Below are positions 27,047 to 36,730 of a stretch of DNA of 64,000 nucleotides, piece after piece. The position numbers and the translations under genes are program-made. Below the pieces are notes generated by a model, which did not search any database, had not been told where the DNA came from, and saw nothing but the letters and a program-made list of their open reading frames with translations. The stretch lies in assembly GCF_003633615.1 (NCBI RefSeq), contig NZ_RBKU01000001.1, positions 1,488,001 through 1,552,000 of the forward strand. The letters run 5' to 3'. Positions within the stretch are counted from its first letter, which is position 1, and the number at the start of each line of letters is the position of its first letter. Source of the DNA: Mucilaginibacter gracilis. GTDB lineage: Bacteria > Bacteroidota > Bacteroidia > Sphingobacteriales > Sphingobacteriaceae.

Positions 27047-28747
27047 TTATTCCATTTCTCCAATTTCAATATCTTCCCAGGTTTGTTTGCGGTAGTAGTT
27101 AAACATTAGCCAGTTTGCCAATGCCGCTATGGGCACGGCTATCCAAATCACTATTTCCCACCGGGCCAGTAAATAATGGCCAAAGCCAAGCACAGCCGCA
27201 AACAGCAATATAAACAACGAAATAAACCCCTTACCCCCGGCGCGTTTGGCCAAAACCGGCCTCGAAAAAGGAAGGCCTTTAACTAAAAACAGTGCCAGTA
27301 TAATACCATAAGCCTGGTTTAAAAAAAATGCCAGCAAAATATCGTTCAAAATAGCGGGACCCCAAACGGCCACGGCTATAGCACTTAAAATAATATAGTA
27401 AGGCAAAAAATACAACGATATTATGGCCTTGTACATGCCCGCCAAAATTTTGCCCGGTTTTTCAATAGGCAATGCATAATAAACCCAGGCTGGTTTATAT
27501 TTATCGGCCTGTGCAATGTTTTGCAATATGAGCGATAGTACAAACGTACACATGTACAGCAAAAATATATAGCTGCTGCTATTTTTAAGTTGCTGGTACC
27601 CATCGGCAAAACTATCTCCCTTAAAATTGAGCACAATGTAAACAAAGTAAACCGGTACATAGGCAAATGATGGGTAAACCTTCATTTTAAATTCGCGGGT
27701 ACGGGCAGCCAGTTTCCACGTTATCCGGAAACCCGCATTCTCTATCGGATCGGGCGCAAGCCTGTTAGCTATCTTATCAATAAACCCAACTTTCTTTACG
27801 CCCTTTGGTTGAACAGAAACACCGTTCCCGTCCGAAGAGGCCATGATAGCCAAAGTGCGGTTAAAGCCCGGAGCCAGCACCCTGGCCACAATCCAGATAC
27901 TTAAAAACGGCACAATAACACCAATTGTCGCCATAGCAAAAACTGTATAATTTGCCCGCGCAAAATGGATTAAAGCTTCGTTTAAAGCGGCTATCCAAAC
28001 CGGTGGTAAAAACCATGCCCAGGCGTGGTTAAGCAAAGTCATGTCGGCAATGCTTTTCATATCAAAAAGCCGTGGCATCCTAAAAATTGCGAAGATGATG
28101 ATAGAAAACCCTATCTGAAAGTAGCTCACAATATCCTTAACACGCTGCGGACTAACCGAACGCATGAGCAGCATATATACCATATTCACCATAAATATGG
28201 TAAACATGGTTGCCTCAATTATCTGTAAAAAAAACAAGGGTACGGCAGCCACACCGTCAATAAAGCCAACCATTATCATCCCCGGTATGCCTTGCAGCAA
28301 AGCAAGCCGCATTACATAAATAGTAATGTGCAGTATGCGCGCCATAGAAACCGTGCGGTCGTTAACCGGCCTCGGCATAATAATATACTGGTCGCGCACA
28401 TCAATTAACACGTTGGTAAAATCGGTTATCAGCGTAAGCGACATCAGCACCATAAAAAACAAAAAGTAAGCAGCTTCGCCCAGCATTGGCGCCTTAAAAA
28501 CAAACAGCAGCACACCGTAAAATGCGCCCATCAGCATGGTAACCAGTATGGTTCCCCATGATGTTGCTGTGGTAACTTTTGCGGCCTGCTCGGTTTTGCG
28601 CTTGCCAACAAACATGCCCTTGGGGCGGCGTTCGTCTATCAGTAATTTGGTTTTCAGTATCAGGTTAAGCTGCACGGTATTAATTCCCGATCGTTCAAAA
28701 ACCCCGTTAAATAGCCCTATTACCCATAAAAATATCTTATCTATCAT
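27047..28747 (-). CDS. ABC transporter permease
   Basis: The 566-residue protein has about 11-12 hydrophobic segments and no ATPase motif. It follows the ABC ATPase gene by 6 bases and is therefore the probable membrane subunit of an exporter. Size and topology resemble the large ABC-2-like permeases of Bacteroidota. The substrate is unknown. Confidence 0.82.
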   Translation of the reverse strand: MIDKIFLWVIGLFNGVFERSGINTVQLNLILKTKLLIDERRPKGMFVGKRKTEQAAKVTTATSWGTILVTMLMGAFYGVLLFVFKAPMLGEAAYFLFFMVLMSLTLITDFTNVLIDVRDQYIIMPRPVNDRTVSMARILHITIYVMRLALLQGIPGMIMVGFIDGVAAVPLFFLQIIEATMFTIFMVNMVYMLLMRSVSPQRVKDIVSYFQIGFSIIIFAIFRMPRLFDMKSIADMTLLNHAWAWFLPPVWIAALNEALIHFARANYTVFAMATIGVIVPFLSIWIVARVLAPGFNRTLAIMASSDGNGVSVQPKGVKKVGFIDKIANRLAPDPIENAGFRITWKLAARTREFKMKVYPSFAYVPVYFVYIVLNFKGDSFADGYQQLKNSSSYIFLLYMCTFVLSLILQNIAQADKYKPAWVYYALPIEKPGKILAGMYKAIISLYFLPYYIILSAIAVAVWGPAILNDILLAFFLNQAYGIILALFLVKGLPFSRPVLAKRAGGKGFISLFILLFAAVLGFGHYLLARWEIVIWIAVPIAALANWLMFNYYRKQTWEDIEIGEME

Positions 28748-28753
28748 GGCCGG

Positions 28754-29527
28754 TTAATCAAAAGCGTTCATAATAGCATCCGTTTCATGGCTCGATGTAT
28801 CGCGACCGGTTAACTTGGCAAAAATCTGCTCCAGCGTATCGCTATGGTTTTGCTTGAGCGATTCAAATGTGCCATCGGCAATAATTTCGCCTTTATTAAT
28901 CAGCAATATCCTGTCCGACACCTTTTCAACCACGTCCATCATGTGCGAACAGTAAAATATAGTCTTGCCTTCCTGCGATAAGCGCACAATCAGTTCCTTC
29001 ACCGTAATAACCGCGTTAGCATCCAATCCCGATAGCGGCTCATCCAGCACTATAATTTGCGGGTTATGTATAATGCCCGAAATTAACAGCACCTTTTGTT
29101 TCATCCCCTTGCTAAAGGTATCCATCCGGTCGTTAAGGTTAGAGCCTAAACCAAAGGCGCCAAGCAGTTTTTGTGCACGCTCGGTAACTACGGCCTCTTC
29201 CATGTTGTATAGCTTGCCAATAAAATCAAGGTATTCCATTGGCGTAAGCACCTCGTATATTTCGGCATTTTCGGGTACATAACCAATCAGGCGTTTTATC
29301 TCCTGCGGGTTTTGCGCCATGTTAAGGCCATTTATAGTTACCTGGCCCTCAAAATCGGGAATTAGGCCGGTTAAAATTTTTACCGTTGTTGATTTACCCG
29401 CGCCATTTGGGCCTATATAACCAATTACCTGGCCGGGGAAAATATCGAGGGTGAGGTGTTTTAATACTGTTTTAGAGCCGTATGATTTGGATAGGTTACG
29501 GATCTGTATAATAGGTTCGGTACTCAT
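28754..29527 (-). CDS. ABC transporter ATP-binding protein (ABC-2/CcmA type)
   Basis: From ATG 29527 (MSTEPIIQIRNLSKSYG) the product is 257 residues. It has Walker A GPNGAGKST, Q-loop region IGYVPENAEIYE, a degenerate signature FSKGMKQKV in place of LSGGQ, Walker B IIVLDEPLSGLD and the H-loop IFYCSHMMDVVEK. The degenerate signature is usual for the ABC-2 exporter group. An upstream ATG at 29551 adds eight residues and is less likely. It is the first gene of the exporter operon. Confidence 0.92.
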   Translation of the reverse strand: MSTEPIIQIRNLSKSYGSKTVLKHLTLDIFPGQVIGYIGPNGAGKSTTVKILTGLIPDFEGQVTINGLNMAQNPQEIKRLIGYVPENAEIYEVLTPMEYLDFIGKLYNMEEAVVTERAQKLLGAFGLGSNLNDRMDTFSKGMKQKVLLISGIIHNPQIIVLDEPLSGLDANAVITVKELIVRLSQEGKTIFYCSHMMDVVEKVSDRILLINKGEIIADGTFESLKQNHSDTLEQIFAKLTGRDTSSHETDAIMNAFD

Positions 29528-29626
29528 TTTTTTGCAATTAAAATATGCCAAAAGATAGATAAAATTTCCCGAACATTATTAATACCGTTTCCCGTTCTAA
29601 AATAGGGCTTCGAAGAAAATGAAGAC

Positions 29627-30014
29627 ATATAAAAGTGCCTGTTCAATTTACTTTTTGGTAAACCCTAATTGTGCCCCAATAGCTGCACCGTTAGGTGCAA
29701 TAGCCCGGTAGATTAACAATAAACAATTCTTTTTTTGCGCCGTAAGCGAAATGGAGAAATATAAAAGTGCTGGTTTAATTTGCTTTTTGGGCAAACCCTA
29801 ATTGTGTCTCAATAGCTGCACCGTTAGGTGCAATAGCCTGGTAAAACAACAATACACCATTCTCTTTTGCGCCGTAGGTGCAATGGAAAAGATAAAAGCG
29901 CCGGTTTAATTTGCTTTCCTGGCAAACTTTGATCGTGCCTCAACAGCTGCACCGTTAGGTGTAATAGCTCGGTAGATTAACAATGCACCATTCTTTTTGC
30001 GCCGTAGGTGCAAT
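29627..30014. repeat. Three tandem ~131-bp repeats with GCACC/GGTGC hairpins
   Basis: Three diverged copies start at about 29629, 29761 and 29892. Each begins ATAAAAG, contains TGCACCGTTAGGTGCA (a 6-bp stem with GTTA loop) or a one-base variant in its middle, and ends with GCGCCGTAGGTGC (or the degenerate GCGCCGTAAGCG in copy 1). A more decayed copy end may precede the block at about 29608. The repeats fill the gap between the ABC ATPase gene start and the DUF2809 gene stop. No open reading frame crosses them. Confidence 0.85.
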
Positions 30015-30046
30015 ACTTAACAACTTATAAGCAGCAATGCACTGGC

Positions 30047-30415
30047 TTATACTTTGCGAACGCTCAAAACGCCAATAGCAACGCCCACTGTGTACGATAG
30101 CGTATCTCCCCACAAAAATGTTGAACCCAAAACCAGTTTGCCAAACAGCGTTTGCCGGATGTGGTTTATCCACCCGGCCTGGTAAAGCTGACTAAACTCA
30201 ATTGCATAGCAAAACAGCAAACTGGCAATAATTACTTTGTTTAGCGGCCAATTGATAAAAATAAACCTCACCATATAAAACACCATTGTTGCCCACAAAA
30301 CATCGCCAACCCAAAGCGGAACAATAGTTACCTTGCGGGATAACAGCCCGAGCACAATGGTGCCGATAATGCAGATGGCATACGCTAACCGGGGATATTT
30401 ATTAAAACTGTTCAC
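30047..30415 (-). CDS. DUF2809 family membrane protein
   Basis: The 122-residue protein has four predicted transmembrane helices and the family phrase LGSTFLWGDTLSYTVGVAIG near the C-terminus, matching DUF2809 (a small membrane family of unknown function, sometimes linked to VanZ-like proteins). It lies 6 bases downstream of a 40-codon open frame on the same strand. Confidence 0.82.
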   Translation of the reverse strand: MNSFNKYPRLAYAICIIGTIVLGLLSRKVTIVPLWVGDVLWATMVFYMVRFIFINWPLNKVIIASLLFCYAIEFSQLYQAGWINHIRQTLFGKLVLGSTFLWGDTLSYTVGVAIGVLSVRKV

Positions 30416-30421
30416 GTTTGC

Positions 30422-30544
30422 TTAAAGTTCAATCTCAATTTCAAAACTGCCTTGTGTGAGATAATCCTTCAGCTCCTTAATATCCGGCCCGTCTTCCGGA
30501 TTGATCTTGATGATATTTGCCAAACGCTTGCTTTGATAATCCAT
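30422..30544 (-). CDS. 40-aa small protein
   Basis: An ATG at 30544 opens a 40-codon frame that ends 6 bases before the DUF2809 start. The product (MDYQSKRLANIIKINPEDG, then PDIKELKDYLTQGSFEIEIEL split here) is hydrophilic, with codon use like neighbouring genes. It looks like a helix followed by an acidic C-terminal strand. I do not recognise it. Spacing suggests co-translation with the DUF2809 gene. Confidence 0.5.
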   Translation of the reverse strand: MDYQSKRLANIIKINPEDGPDIKELKDYLTQGSFEIEIEL

Positions 30545-30607
30545 CGCTATAATAATGCTAATAGAAAACTGTGATGTTTCCTGTTAAATACATCACTGCC
30601 TAAAACA

Positions 30608-30622
30608 TGAGTTAATAACTCA
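30608..30622. promoter_or_regulatory. Perfect palindrome TGAGTTA-A-TAACTCA
   Basis: A 15-bp palindrome with one central base sits 64 bases upstream of the 40-codon gene start. It has the form of a dimeric repressor site, but the regulator is unknown. Confidence 0.35.
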
Positions 30623-30744
30623 ATTTAAAACTGATTTCGGTTAAGTTAATTTTGTAATATAAAACTGTTTGTGGTTTTCGGTTTATTTTAATAACGTGTG
30701 TTAAAAATAGCACATTAAATGCAAGTAACAGTGCAAAGTAATAA

Positions 30745-31764
30745 TTAGCTATTGTTTCCCATTCCATCCACGTAACCCATTGTTTCAAGCCTTAATTTTA
30801 TTTCTTTGTCAATTTTTTTCCCTGTATAGAAAGCCAATATTTCTAATGATTTAGGAAATTCCTGCTTTACAAAACTTTCAAAATCGATAGCTGTTCCATA
30901 AATCCTCATGTGACTTAAAGCTGGCAACTTTTCCAGCCCGGTAACAGCTGAAAAAGTTTTACAATTAAGTATCTTAATGTCTGTCAACTCGTTAATCACG
31001 TTATCAAAATCAAGGCGGCTCAACCGAATTTGATCCTCAATATGCAATGATTTAAGTTTCGAAAAACGGTCTAAATTATTCAGCTCATTTAAACCGCGTA
31101 TCCATATTAACTCTAATTGCTCAATTGCATTATTATGTATCTCGTTTATATTATCCCGGCCACCAAGAAGTATTCTTAACCTTTTAAGTTGTTTAAGATT
31201 GTTAACAAAATTTAACGGAACTTTTGAAATAGAGTTCAAATTCAAATTCGTCAGTCCTTTTAATTCTCCAACCGCATCTATGTTCTTTGTATGTTTGGCA
31301 ATTAATAAGGAGGTTAGATTTTTAAAGTCTGAGAGATATTTAAGATTTAGAGCCTTCGTCTTAGTGTCTGCTATTCCTAAGCTTGTAAGTTTTTTAAAAT
31401 TATCTGCCTGTAATATTTCAGTGTCTTTCAATTCATAAACTCCAAGCCAAAATTGCTTTAAATGAAGCGGTTTGGTTAGGGCTTCTATATGTTGTGCATT
31501 AGTTATACAATCAACATTAAGTGACTTCACAAATGGTATTTTGTCAACTATACTGCAATCAAAAGAATTTGAATGATGCCCATAAAAGCGAATATTGAAA
31601 TTTTCATCATATTTCAAACAAAGCTCATTTAGTTCTTCGAGAATTTTATCCGTATATAATCTGTCCGAGAATTGAACTATCACCTTATACCCGGTTTTCA
31701 AAAGCCTATCTATAAAATCACGGTCAATCTTTGCGGGATTTTGTATTCTCTCACTTCGTATCAT
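30745..31764 (-). CDS. Leucine-rich-repeat protein
   Basis: The 339-residue protein has at least nine 20-24-residue LRR units (e.g. LKGLTNLNLNSISKVPLNFVNN and FKNLTSLLIAKHTKNIDAVGE), with no signal peptide, so it is probably cytoplasmic. The N-terminal 60 residues are mixed. LRR domains bind proteins; no catalytic domain is attached. Base composition is more AT-rich than in neighbours, and it has no operon partner, which suggests acquired or lineage-specific DNA. Confidence 0.7.
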   Translation of the reverse strand: MIRSERIQNPAKIDRDFIDRLLKTGYKVIVQFSDRLYTDKILEELNELCLKYDENFNIRFYGHHSNSFDCSIVDKIPFVKSLNVDCITNAQHIEALTKPLHLKQFWLGVYELKDTEILQADNFKKLTSLGIADTKTKALNLKYLSDFKNLTSLLIAKHTKNIDAVGELKGLTNLNLNSISKVPLNFVNNLKQLKRLRILLGGRDNINEIHNNAIEQLELIWIRGLNELNNLDRFSKLKSLHIEDQIRLSRLDFDNVINELTDIKILNCKTFSAVTGLEKLPALSHMRIYGTAIDFESFVKQEFPKSLEILAFYTGKKIDKEIKLRLETMGYVDGMGNNS

Positions 31765-31804
31765 CTACTAATTACTTTTCTATGCTGTTATGTGTTTTTA
31801 ACCT

Positions 31805-33343
31805 TCATCCCGCCCAATTTTCCCTGTCCAAACTTCGGTAGTGTATTGCCTCGGCTAAATGCTCCATTCCAATATTTTCGCTCCCGGCTAAATCGGCAAT
31901 AGTACGCGACACCTTTAAAATACGGTCGTAGGCCCGGGCACTTAGGCCAAGTTTTTCCATTGCTTTTTTCAGCAATAGTTGTCCGGCGTTATCAATTTTG
32001 CATAGTTCGCGCACCATTTGGGTGCTCATTTGCGCATTGCTGTGCATGCCGGGTTGTTTACCAAAACGGGCTATTTGTATTTCGCGGGCCTGTATTACGC
32101 GTTCGCGAATGTCGCCGCTTTTTTCGGCGGCCCTGTCTGACGATAGTTCGGTAAAATTAACCGGCGTAACTTCCACATGCAGGTCTATCCTGTCTAACAA
32201 CGGACCCGAAATTTTGCTCAAATACTTTTGCACTACACCCGGCGGACAAATACACTCCTTTTCGGGATGATTGTAATAGCCGCAAGGGCAGGGGTTCATG
32301 CTGGCTATCAGCATAAAACTCGATGGATAATCAACCGATAACCTGGCGCGCGAAATGGTAACCCTGCGTTCTTCCAAAGGTTGGCGCATTACTTCCAGCA
32401 CGGTACGTTTAAACTCGGGCAATTCATCCAAAAACAAAACACCGTTATGCGCCAGCGAAATTTCGCCGGGCTGCGGGTTGGTGCCGCCGCCAACCAAAGC
32501 CACATCGCTAATAGTATGGTGCGGAGAGCGGAAGGGCCTCACGGTAACCAAGGCATCGGTAGCAGCAAGTTTCCCCGCAACCGAGTGTATTTTAGTCGTC
32601 TCTAACGATTCCTGCAAACTCAACGGCGGTAATATTGATGGCAGCCTGCGTGCCAGCATGGTTTTACCTGCCCCGGGTGGCCCTATCAATATCACATTAT
32701 GGCCGCCTGCGGCCGCAATTTCTAACGCACGTTTAATATTTTCCTGGCCGCGTACTTCGCTAAAATCACTATCGTAATTGTTAATGCTATTGTAAAACTC
32801 TTCGCGGGTGTTTACTATCTCGCGTTTTAAATCAATTGTGCCATTAAAAAAGCCAACAACATCGGTAATACTTTGTGCGCCGTAAACTTCAAGATCGGTA
32901 ACAATGGCGGCTTCGCGGGCATTTTGCTTGGGGAGTATAAAACCTTTAAAGCCCTCTTTGCGGGCCTGTATGGCAATAGGCAAGGCACCCTTAATAGGTT
33001 GCAAACCGCCATCAAGCGAAAGTTCGCCCATAATAATATACTTGTCGAGTTCCTGCGGTTCAATTTGGTTTGATGCCGCCATAATACCTGTGGCAATGGT
33101 GAGGTCGTAAGCCGAACCTTCCTTGCGTATATCCGCCGGAGCCATATTCACCACAATTTGCTGGCGAGGCATACGGTAATTACAGTTTTTAAGTACCGAT
33201 TCTATCCGGAAATAGCTTTCCTTTATTGCATTGTCTGGCAGGCCAACTATAAAATATTTGGTGCCGGCAGCAATATTAACTTCAACGGTAATGGTGGTAG
33301 CCTCTATGCCGTAAACGGCGCTGCCAAATGTTTTAACTAACAC
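31805..33343 (-). CDS. YifB/ComM-family AAA+ ATPase (Mg-chelatase-like)
   Basis: The protein has an N-terminal ChlI-like domain (LVKTFGSAVYGIEATTITVEVN), a central Mg-chelatase-type AAA+ module with Walker A GPPGAGKTM (residues 221-229 of the shorter form) and a C-terminal Mg_chelatase_C domain. ComM promotes branch migration during natural transformation in other bacteria. Reading frames with ATG starts further upstream (33406, 33394) exist, but the family normally begins ML-VKTFGSAVYG. The GTG at 33343 gives exactly that start and 512 residues, and is preferred. Confidence 0.9.
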   Translation of the reverse strand: MLVKTFGSAVYGIEATTITVEVNIAAGTKYFIVGLPDNAIKESYFRIESVLKNCNYRMPRQQIVVNMAPADIRKEGSAYDLTIATGIMAASNQIEPQELDKYIIMGELSLDGGLQPIKGALPIAIQARKEGFKGFILPKQNAREAAIVTDLEVYGAQSITDVVGFFNGTIDLKREIVNTREEFYNSINNYDSDFSEVRGQENIKRALEIAAAGGHNVILIGPPGAGKTMLARRLPSILPPLSLQESLETTKIHSVAGKLAATDALVTVRPFRSPHHTISDVALVGGGTNPQPGEISLAHNGVLFLDELPEFKRTVLEVMRQPLEERRVTISRARLSVDYPSSFMLIASMNPCPCGYYNHPEKECICPPGVVQKYLSKISGPLLDRIDLHVEVTPVNFTELSSDRAAEKSGDIRERVIQAREIQIARFGKQPGMHSNAQMSTQMVRELCKIDNAGQLLLKKAMEKLGLSARAYDRILKVSRTIADLAGSENIGMEHLAEAIHYRSLDRENWAG

Positions 33344-33656
33344 AAATTTTTTAAATTGACTGTTAGCCGGAAAGATACTGGATTTATATAACATGGCAAA
33401 AGCCAATTAGCAATACGCCTAAAGCCTCAAATTTCACAGCAAATCAACTTATCCATCGGCGCGGGAAGGTGAAATTTTTAGCTAACTTTTTGTGGGTTAA
33501 ATACAATTAACACCTCTTTTATCAACGTTACCGTTTGCATTGGCTAAGCCTGTTTGGATAACTTGTTTAGTTTATCACCAACATATTACGCTCAATTATT
33601 AGGTGTTTTGCCGTAAATGCTGTTACTTTATGTTAAACACATATCAGTAGCACCTC

Positions 33657-34022
33657 ATGAAAAAATTAGCATTTATATTATTAATAGGTTTTGCCTCGGT
33701 AAAAACTTATGCCCAAACCACTATTGACGCTAAAGACGCTGCTAAACACATCGGCGAAAGCGTTACCATTAACGATAAAATATACGGCGGTAAATTTTTA
33801 GCCGGCCCGGGCTTAACCCTGTTGGACATTGGCGGCGCGCACCCTAACGAAACACTTGTGCTTTTAATTAAAGGCGACGACCGCAAAAAATTTACCGGCA
33901 ATCCCGAAGATACCTTTAAAGGCAAAGCAGTAACCGTTACCGGAACCATAATTGATTACAAAGGCAAACCCGAAATTGTTATTACCGAAACAACCCAAAT
34001 AAAGCTAAACGAAGCAAAATAA
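33657..34022 (+). CDS. Exported small OB-fold-like protein
   Basis: The 121-residue protein has a signal peptide (about 1-19, ending TYA before QTT). The mature part, with phrases IGESVTINDKIYGGKFL, LVLLIKGDDRKKF and AVTVTGTIIDYKGKPEIVITE, resembles the single OB-fold domains found in exported nucleic-acid or ligand-binding proteins of Bacteroidota. It is monocistronic and ends at a strong terminator. The function is unknown. Confidence 0.78.
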   Translation: MKKLAFILLIGFASVKTYAQTTIDAKDAAKHIGESVTINDKIYGGKFLAGPGLTLLDIGGAHPNETLVLLIKGDDRKKFTGNPEDTFKGKAVTVTGTIIDYKGKPEIVITETTQIKLNEAK

Positions 34023-34040
34023 TTTAAAGGAAGTATGTTA

Positions 34041-34078
34041 AAACAAGAAACCCGGCTCGATGGCCGGGTTTCTTGTTT
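34041..34078 (+). terminator. Intrinsic terminator, 16-bp stem
   Basis: AAACAAGAAACCCGGC (34041-34056) pairs perfectly with 34063-34078, with a 6-base loop and a T-rich 3' arm followed by TTTTA. It terminates the OB-fold gene. Confidence 0.93.
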
Positions 34079-34103
34079 TATTTTAAATACATTGATTCAA
34101 AAA

Positions 34104-34168
34104 ATCCGAAATCGAAATTCCAAGATCCGAAATCAATAAAGTTCCCCCTTCAGGGGGTTAGGGGGCTA
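34104..34168. repeat. Short intergenic repeats: ATCCGAAATC pair and CCCCCT/AGGGGG element
   Basis: ATCCGAAATC occurs twice (34104-34113, 34125-34134). It is followed by TTCCCCCTTCAGGGGG and TTAGGGGG (34142-34165), which forms a small hairpin and runs into the stop codon of the TonB receptor gene. From memory, C-run/G-run elements of this kind recur in Bacteroidota intergenic regions; that needs a genome search. Confidence 0.45.
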
Positions 34169-36646
34169 CAAATCAAACGGTACTACAACTTTAAAGCTAA
34201 TGTTGCGGCCCATGTTAAAAATACCCGGAGCTACACCTGGTCCGGCGCCGTTGGGGTTGTCAAAATATTTTAACCTACTCATGTTCGATTGATAATTAAC
34301 ATTGGCCAGGTTGGTACCTTCTAAAAACAGTTCCACTACTTTTTTTCCCGCGGCATTTACAATATTGCTGCCAATACCTGCGCTTAACAGGTTATATCCG
34401 GCTGTATACGTTTCGGTACCATATGCCGCGAAAAAGTGGTTTTGGGCACTAAAATGGTCAAAACCTACAAAAGCATATACCTTTTTAAACACGCCAAAAC
34501 CCTTATCAAAATTTCCGCGCAACTCGCTATGGGTGTGCAATGGCGGTATAAACGGTAAATATTTTAAGCTATCGGGCACAGTACCACCCGTGCCTTTGTT
34601 TTGGCCGTAAGTTAAACTCATGGCGTTTTGAAAGTGCAGCCATTTTACCGGGTGAATATCTAAATTTAATTCGCCGCCGTAAATTTGGGCTTTGCTTTGT
34701 ACATAGCTAAAGGTATTATAGCCATTGGTAATTACCGGCGAACCGTCGGGGTTTAACAATTGCTCCTGAAATATATAGTTTGATATATCATTGTTAAAAA
34801 GCTCGGCACTGGCGGTAACTTCGGGCAGGGTTAAAAAAGCACCAATATCTTCCTGTAAGCTAAACTCGGGCACAAAGTTTTTGTTACCGGTATGGTAAAT
34901 CTGCGAGCCGGGGTCGGCACCATTAGCCGAAAGTTCGGCAATACTTGGTGCTCTAAAGCCACGTGCTATATTACCCTTTATTAAAAACTGGTTTGATACG
35001 TTGTAGGTTGCTCCAAAACTTCCCGAAAAACCTGTAAAGGTTTTGCTTAAAGCATCAAACTGCTTATCAACGTTAGGTGCTGTGGTTGGGTTGCTGCCCG
35101 TGTAAAGCGACGGAAAGGTTGGATTGGTGTTATCAACATAAGCTGCCTCGCCGGTAAACGACCGGCTATCAAACCTGCCGCCAGTTGATACATCCAGTTT
35201 TCCAAAACTCTTTTTAATAAAAAAGAACGGCCCGATGTCAAATTGGTGGTAATTAGGTATCGGGAAATCGGTACCTGCGCCCAGCGTATTTTTTTGATAC
35301 ATACCATTTAAACCGAACGACGATTCATAGTCATGCGCGAACGTAAAATTATACTTCACATCGTAAGTATAAGTATCAAGGTTTAAATTTAAGCCCGGTA
35401 CATCGGTAGCTGTAGGGTGCGTAAACTCGCGGCGGTGACTTTTTTGATAACCAAGGTTTACATTTAAACTGTTATTATCGCCAAAAATAAAGCTGCTGTT
35501 ATTGTAAATACGATACAATTGCACCCGCTGATACAATGGCGAAATGCTATAAGAATTCAATTCGGACGAAGATACGATGGGCCTGTAAGAATCGTCTTCG
35601 GTTACTTGTTTAGTAAACTGGCGTGAAATAGAATCGCGGCTGCCATCCGGAATTTCCTGCTTATCATCAAAAACAGAAGCATTAAAGTACGAGTATCCCC
35701 ACGATTTATTTAGGCCTAACATTACCCTTGCATCTTTTTCCTGGTAAGCGGTATTATAAACCCTGCCATCATGCTGATTTTGATAATCTTTGGCGCCCTT
35801 TGCCGATACCACCGTGCCCCAAACCAAACCATTTTGGTTTCCTTGCAGCCTGAACGATCCGTTATACAAACCATTGTTTGTACCATACAACCCTTGTACC
35901 GATCCTAAAATTTTTCCTTCGGCAACCGGAGCAGGCGAAATCATGTTCACAACCCCGCCAATAGCGTCCGAACCGTAGGTTAAACTGGCGGGGCCTTTTA
36001 TTACTTCTATCCGGTCAACCGCGTTTTGGTCAACTTCTACACCATGTTCATCTCCCCATTGCTGGCCTTCCTGCCTAATGCCGTCTACCGATGTAATAAC
36101 CCGGTTATATCCCAAACCATGAATAAACGGTTTAGAAACATTTGGCCCGGTGGTTACGGCACTCACACCTGGTAAATTGGCAATCTGATCTATCACGTTA
36201 CCTGCGCCGGCATGTTCGTCAAGCGCTTGCTTACTTACAGCCACTATGGGTATAGGGCTCTTTTTTAATTCCGTAGCCCTTGCCACGCCGGTAATTACTA
36301 CTTCCCCCGTTTCGATTGACGACATTTGCATCTGGAAATTAAGCGTGGTAGTTTTAGTAAAATCAACCTTTTGGTTAATGGTTGCATAACCTATATAACG
36401 TACCTGTACCAAAAATATACCCTTGGGTACGTGGTTTAAAATATATTTTCCATCATTATTGGTAGTAGTACCGTTTTTTAAATCGGGAATGGTTACCGTT
36501 ACGCCAATTAATGGCGAACCATCTGTTTTATCGGTTACTATGCCGGTTAAAGTACCACTTTCCGGAGGATCTGTTAATATTTTGGCTGATACCGTTGTAT
36601 ATACAAACGCGCAAATTAGCGAACTAATAAATATTTTAAATTTCAT
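34166..36646 (-). CDS. TonB-dependent outer-membrane receptor
   Basis: From ATG 36646 (MKFKIFISSLICAFVYTTVSA) the product has 826 residues: signal peptide, CarboxypepD_reg-like domain (GTLTGIVTDKTDGSPLIGVTV), plug domain (NVIDQIANLPGVSAVTTGPNV, then VEVDQNAVDRIEVIKGPASL) and a 22-stranded barrel ending in FKVVVPFDL. It imports a TonB-energised ligand across the outer membrane. The gene just upstream encodes a Cys/His-rich exported protein, and cobalamin or siderophore genes are absent, so a metal such as copper or zinc is a reasonable but unproven ligand. Farther-upstream ATGs precede no signal peptide. Confidence 0.93.
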   Translation of the reverse strand: MKFKIFISSLICAFVYTTVSAKILTDPPESGTLTGIVTDKTDGSPLIGVTVTIPDLKNGTTTNNDGKYILNHVPKGIFLVQVRYIGYATINQKVDFTKTTTLNFQMQMSSIETGEVVITGVARATELKKSPIPIVAVSKQALDEHAGAGNVIDQIANLPGVSAVTTGPNVSKPFIHGLGYNRVITSVDGIRQEGQQWGDEHGVEVDQNAVDRIEVIKGPASLTYGSDAIGGVVNMISPAPVAEGKILGSVQGLYGTNNGLYNGSFRLQGNQNGLVWGTVVSAKGAKDYQNQHDGRVYNTAYQEKDARVMLGLNKSWGYSYFNASVFDDKQEIPDGSRDSISRQFTKQVTEDDSYRPIVSSSELNSYSISPLYQRVQLYRIYNNSSFIFGDNNSLNVNLGYQKSHRREFTHPTATDVPGLNLNLDTYTYDVKYNFTFAHDYESSFGLNGMYQKNTLGAGTDFPIPNYHQFDIGPFFFIKKSFGKLDVSTGGRFDSRSFTGEAAYVDNTNPTFPSLYTGSNPTTAPNVDKQFDALSKTFTGFSGSFGATYNVSNQFLIKGNIARGFRAPSIAELSANGADPGSQIYHTGNKNFVPEFSLQEDIGAFLTLPEVTASAELFNNDISNYIFQEQLLNPDGSPVITNGYNTFSYVQSKAQIYGGELNLDIHPVKWLHFQNAMSLTYGQNKGTGGTVPDSLKYLPFIPPLHTHSELRGNFDKGFGVFKKVYAFVGFDHFSAQNHFFAAYGTETYTAGYNLLSAGIGSNIVNAAGKKVVELFLEGTNLANVNYQSNMSRLKYFDNPNGAGPGVAPGIFNMGRNISFKVVVPFDL

Positions 36647-36730
36647 GATAACATGTTGAATTGAATAAAAAGCCTCATTCGTCGCGAATAAAAAGCCGAC
36701 GAAAATTAAATACAATAAAATTTTACAGTA

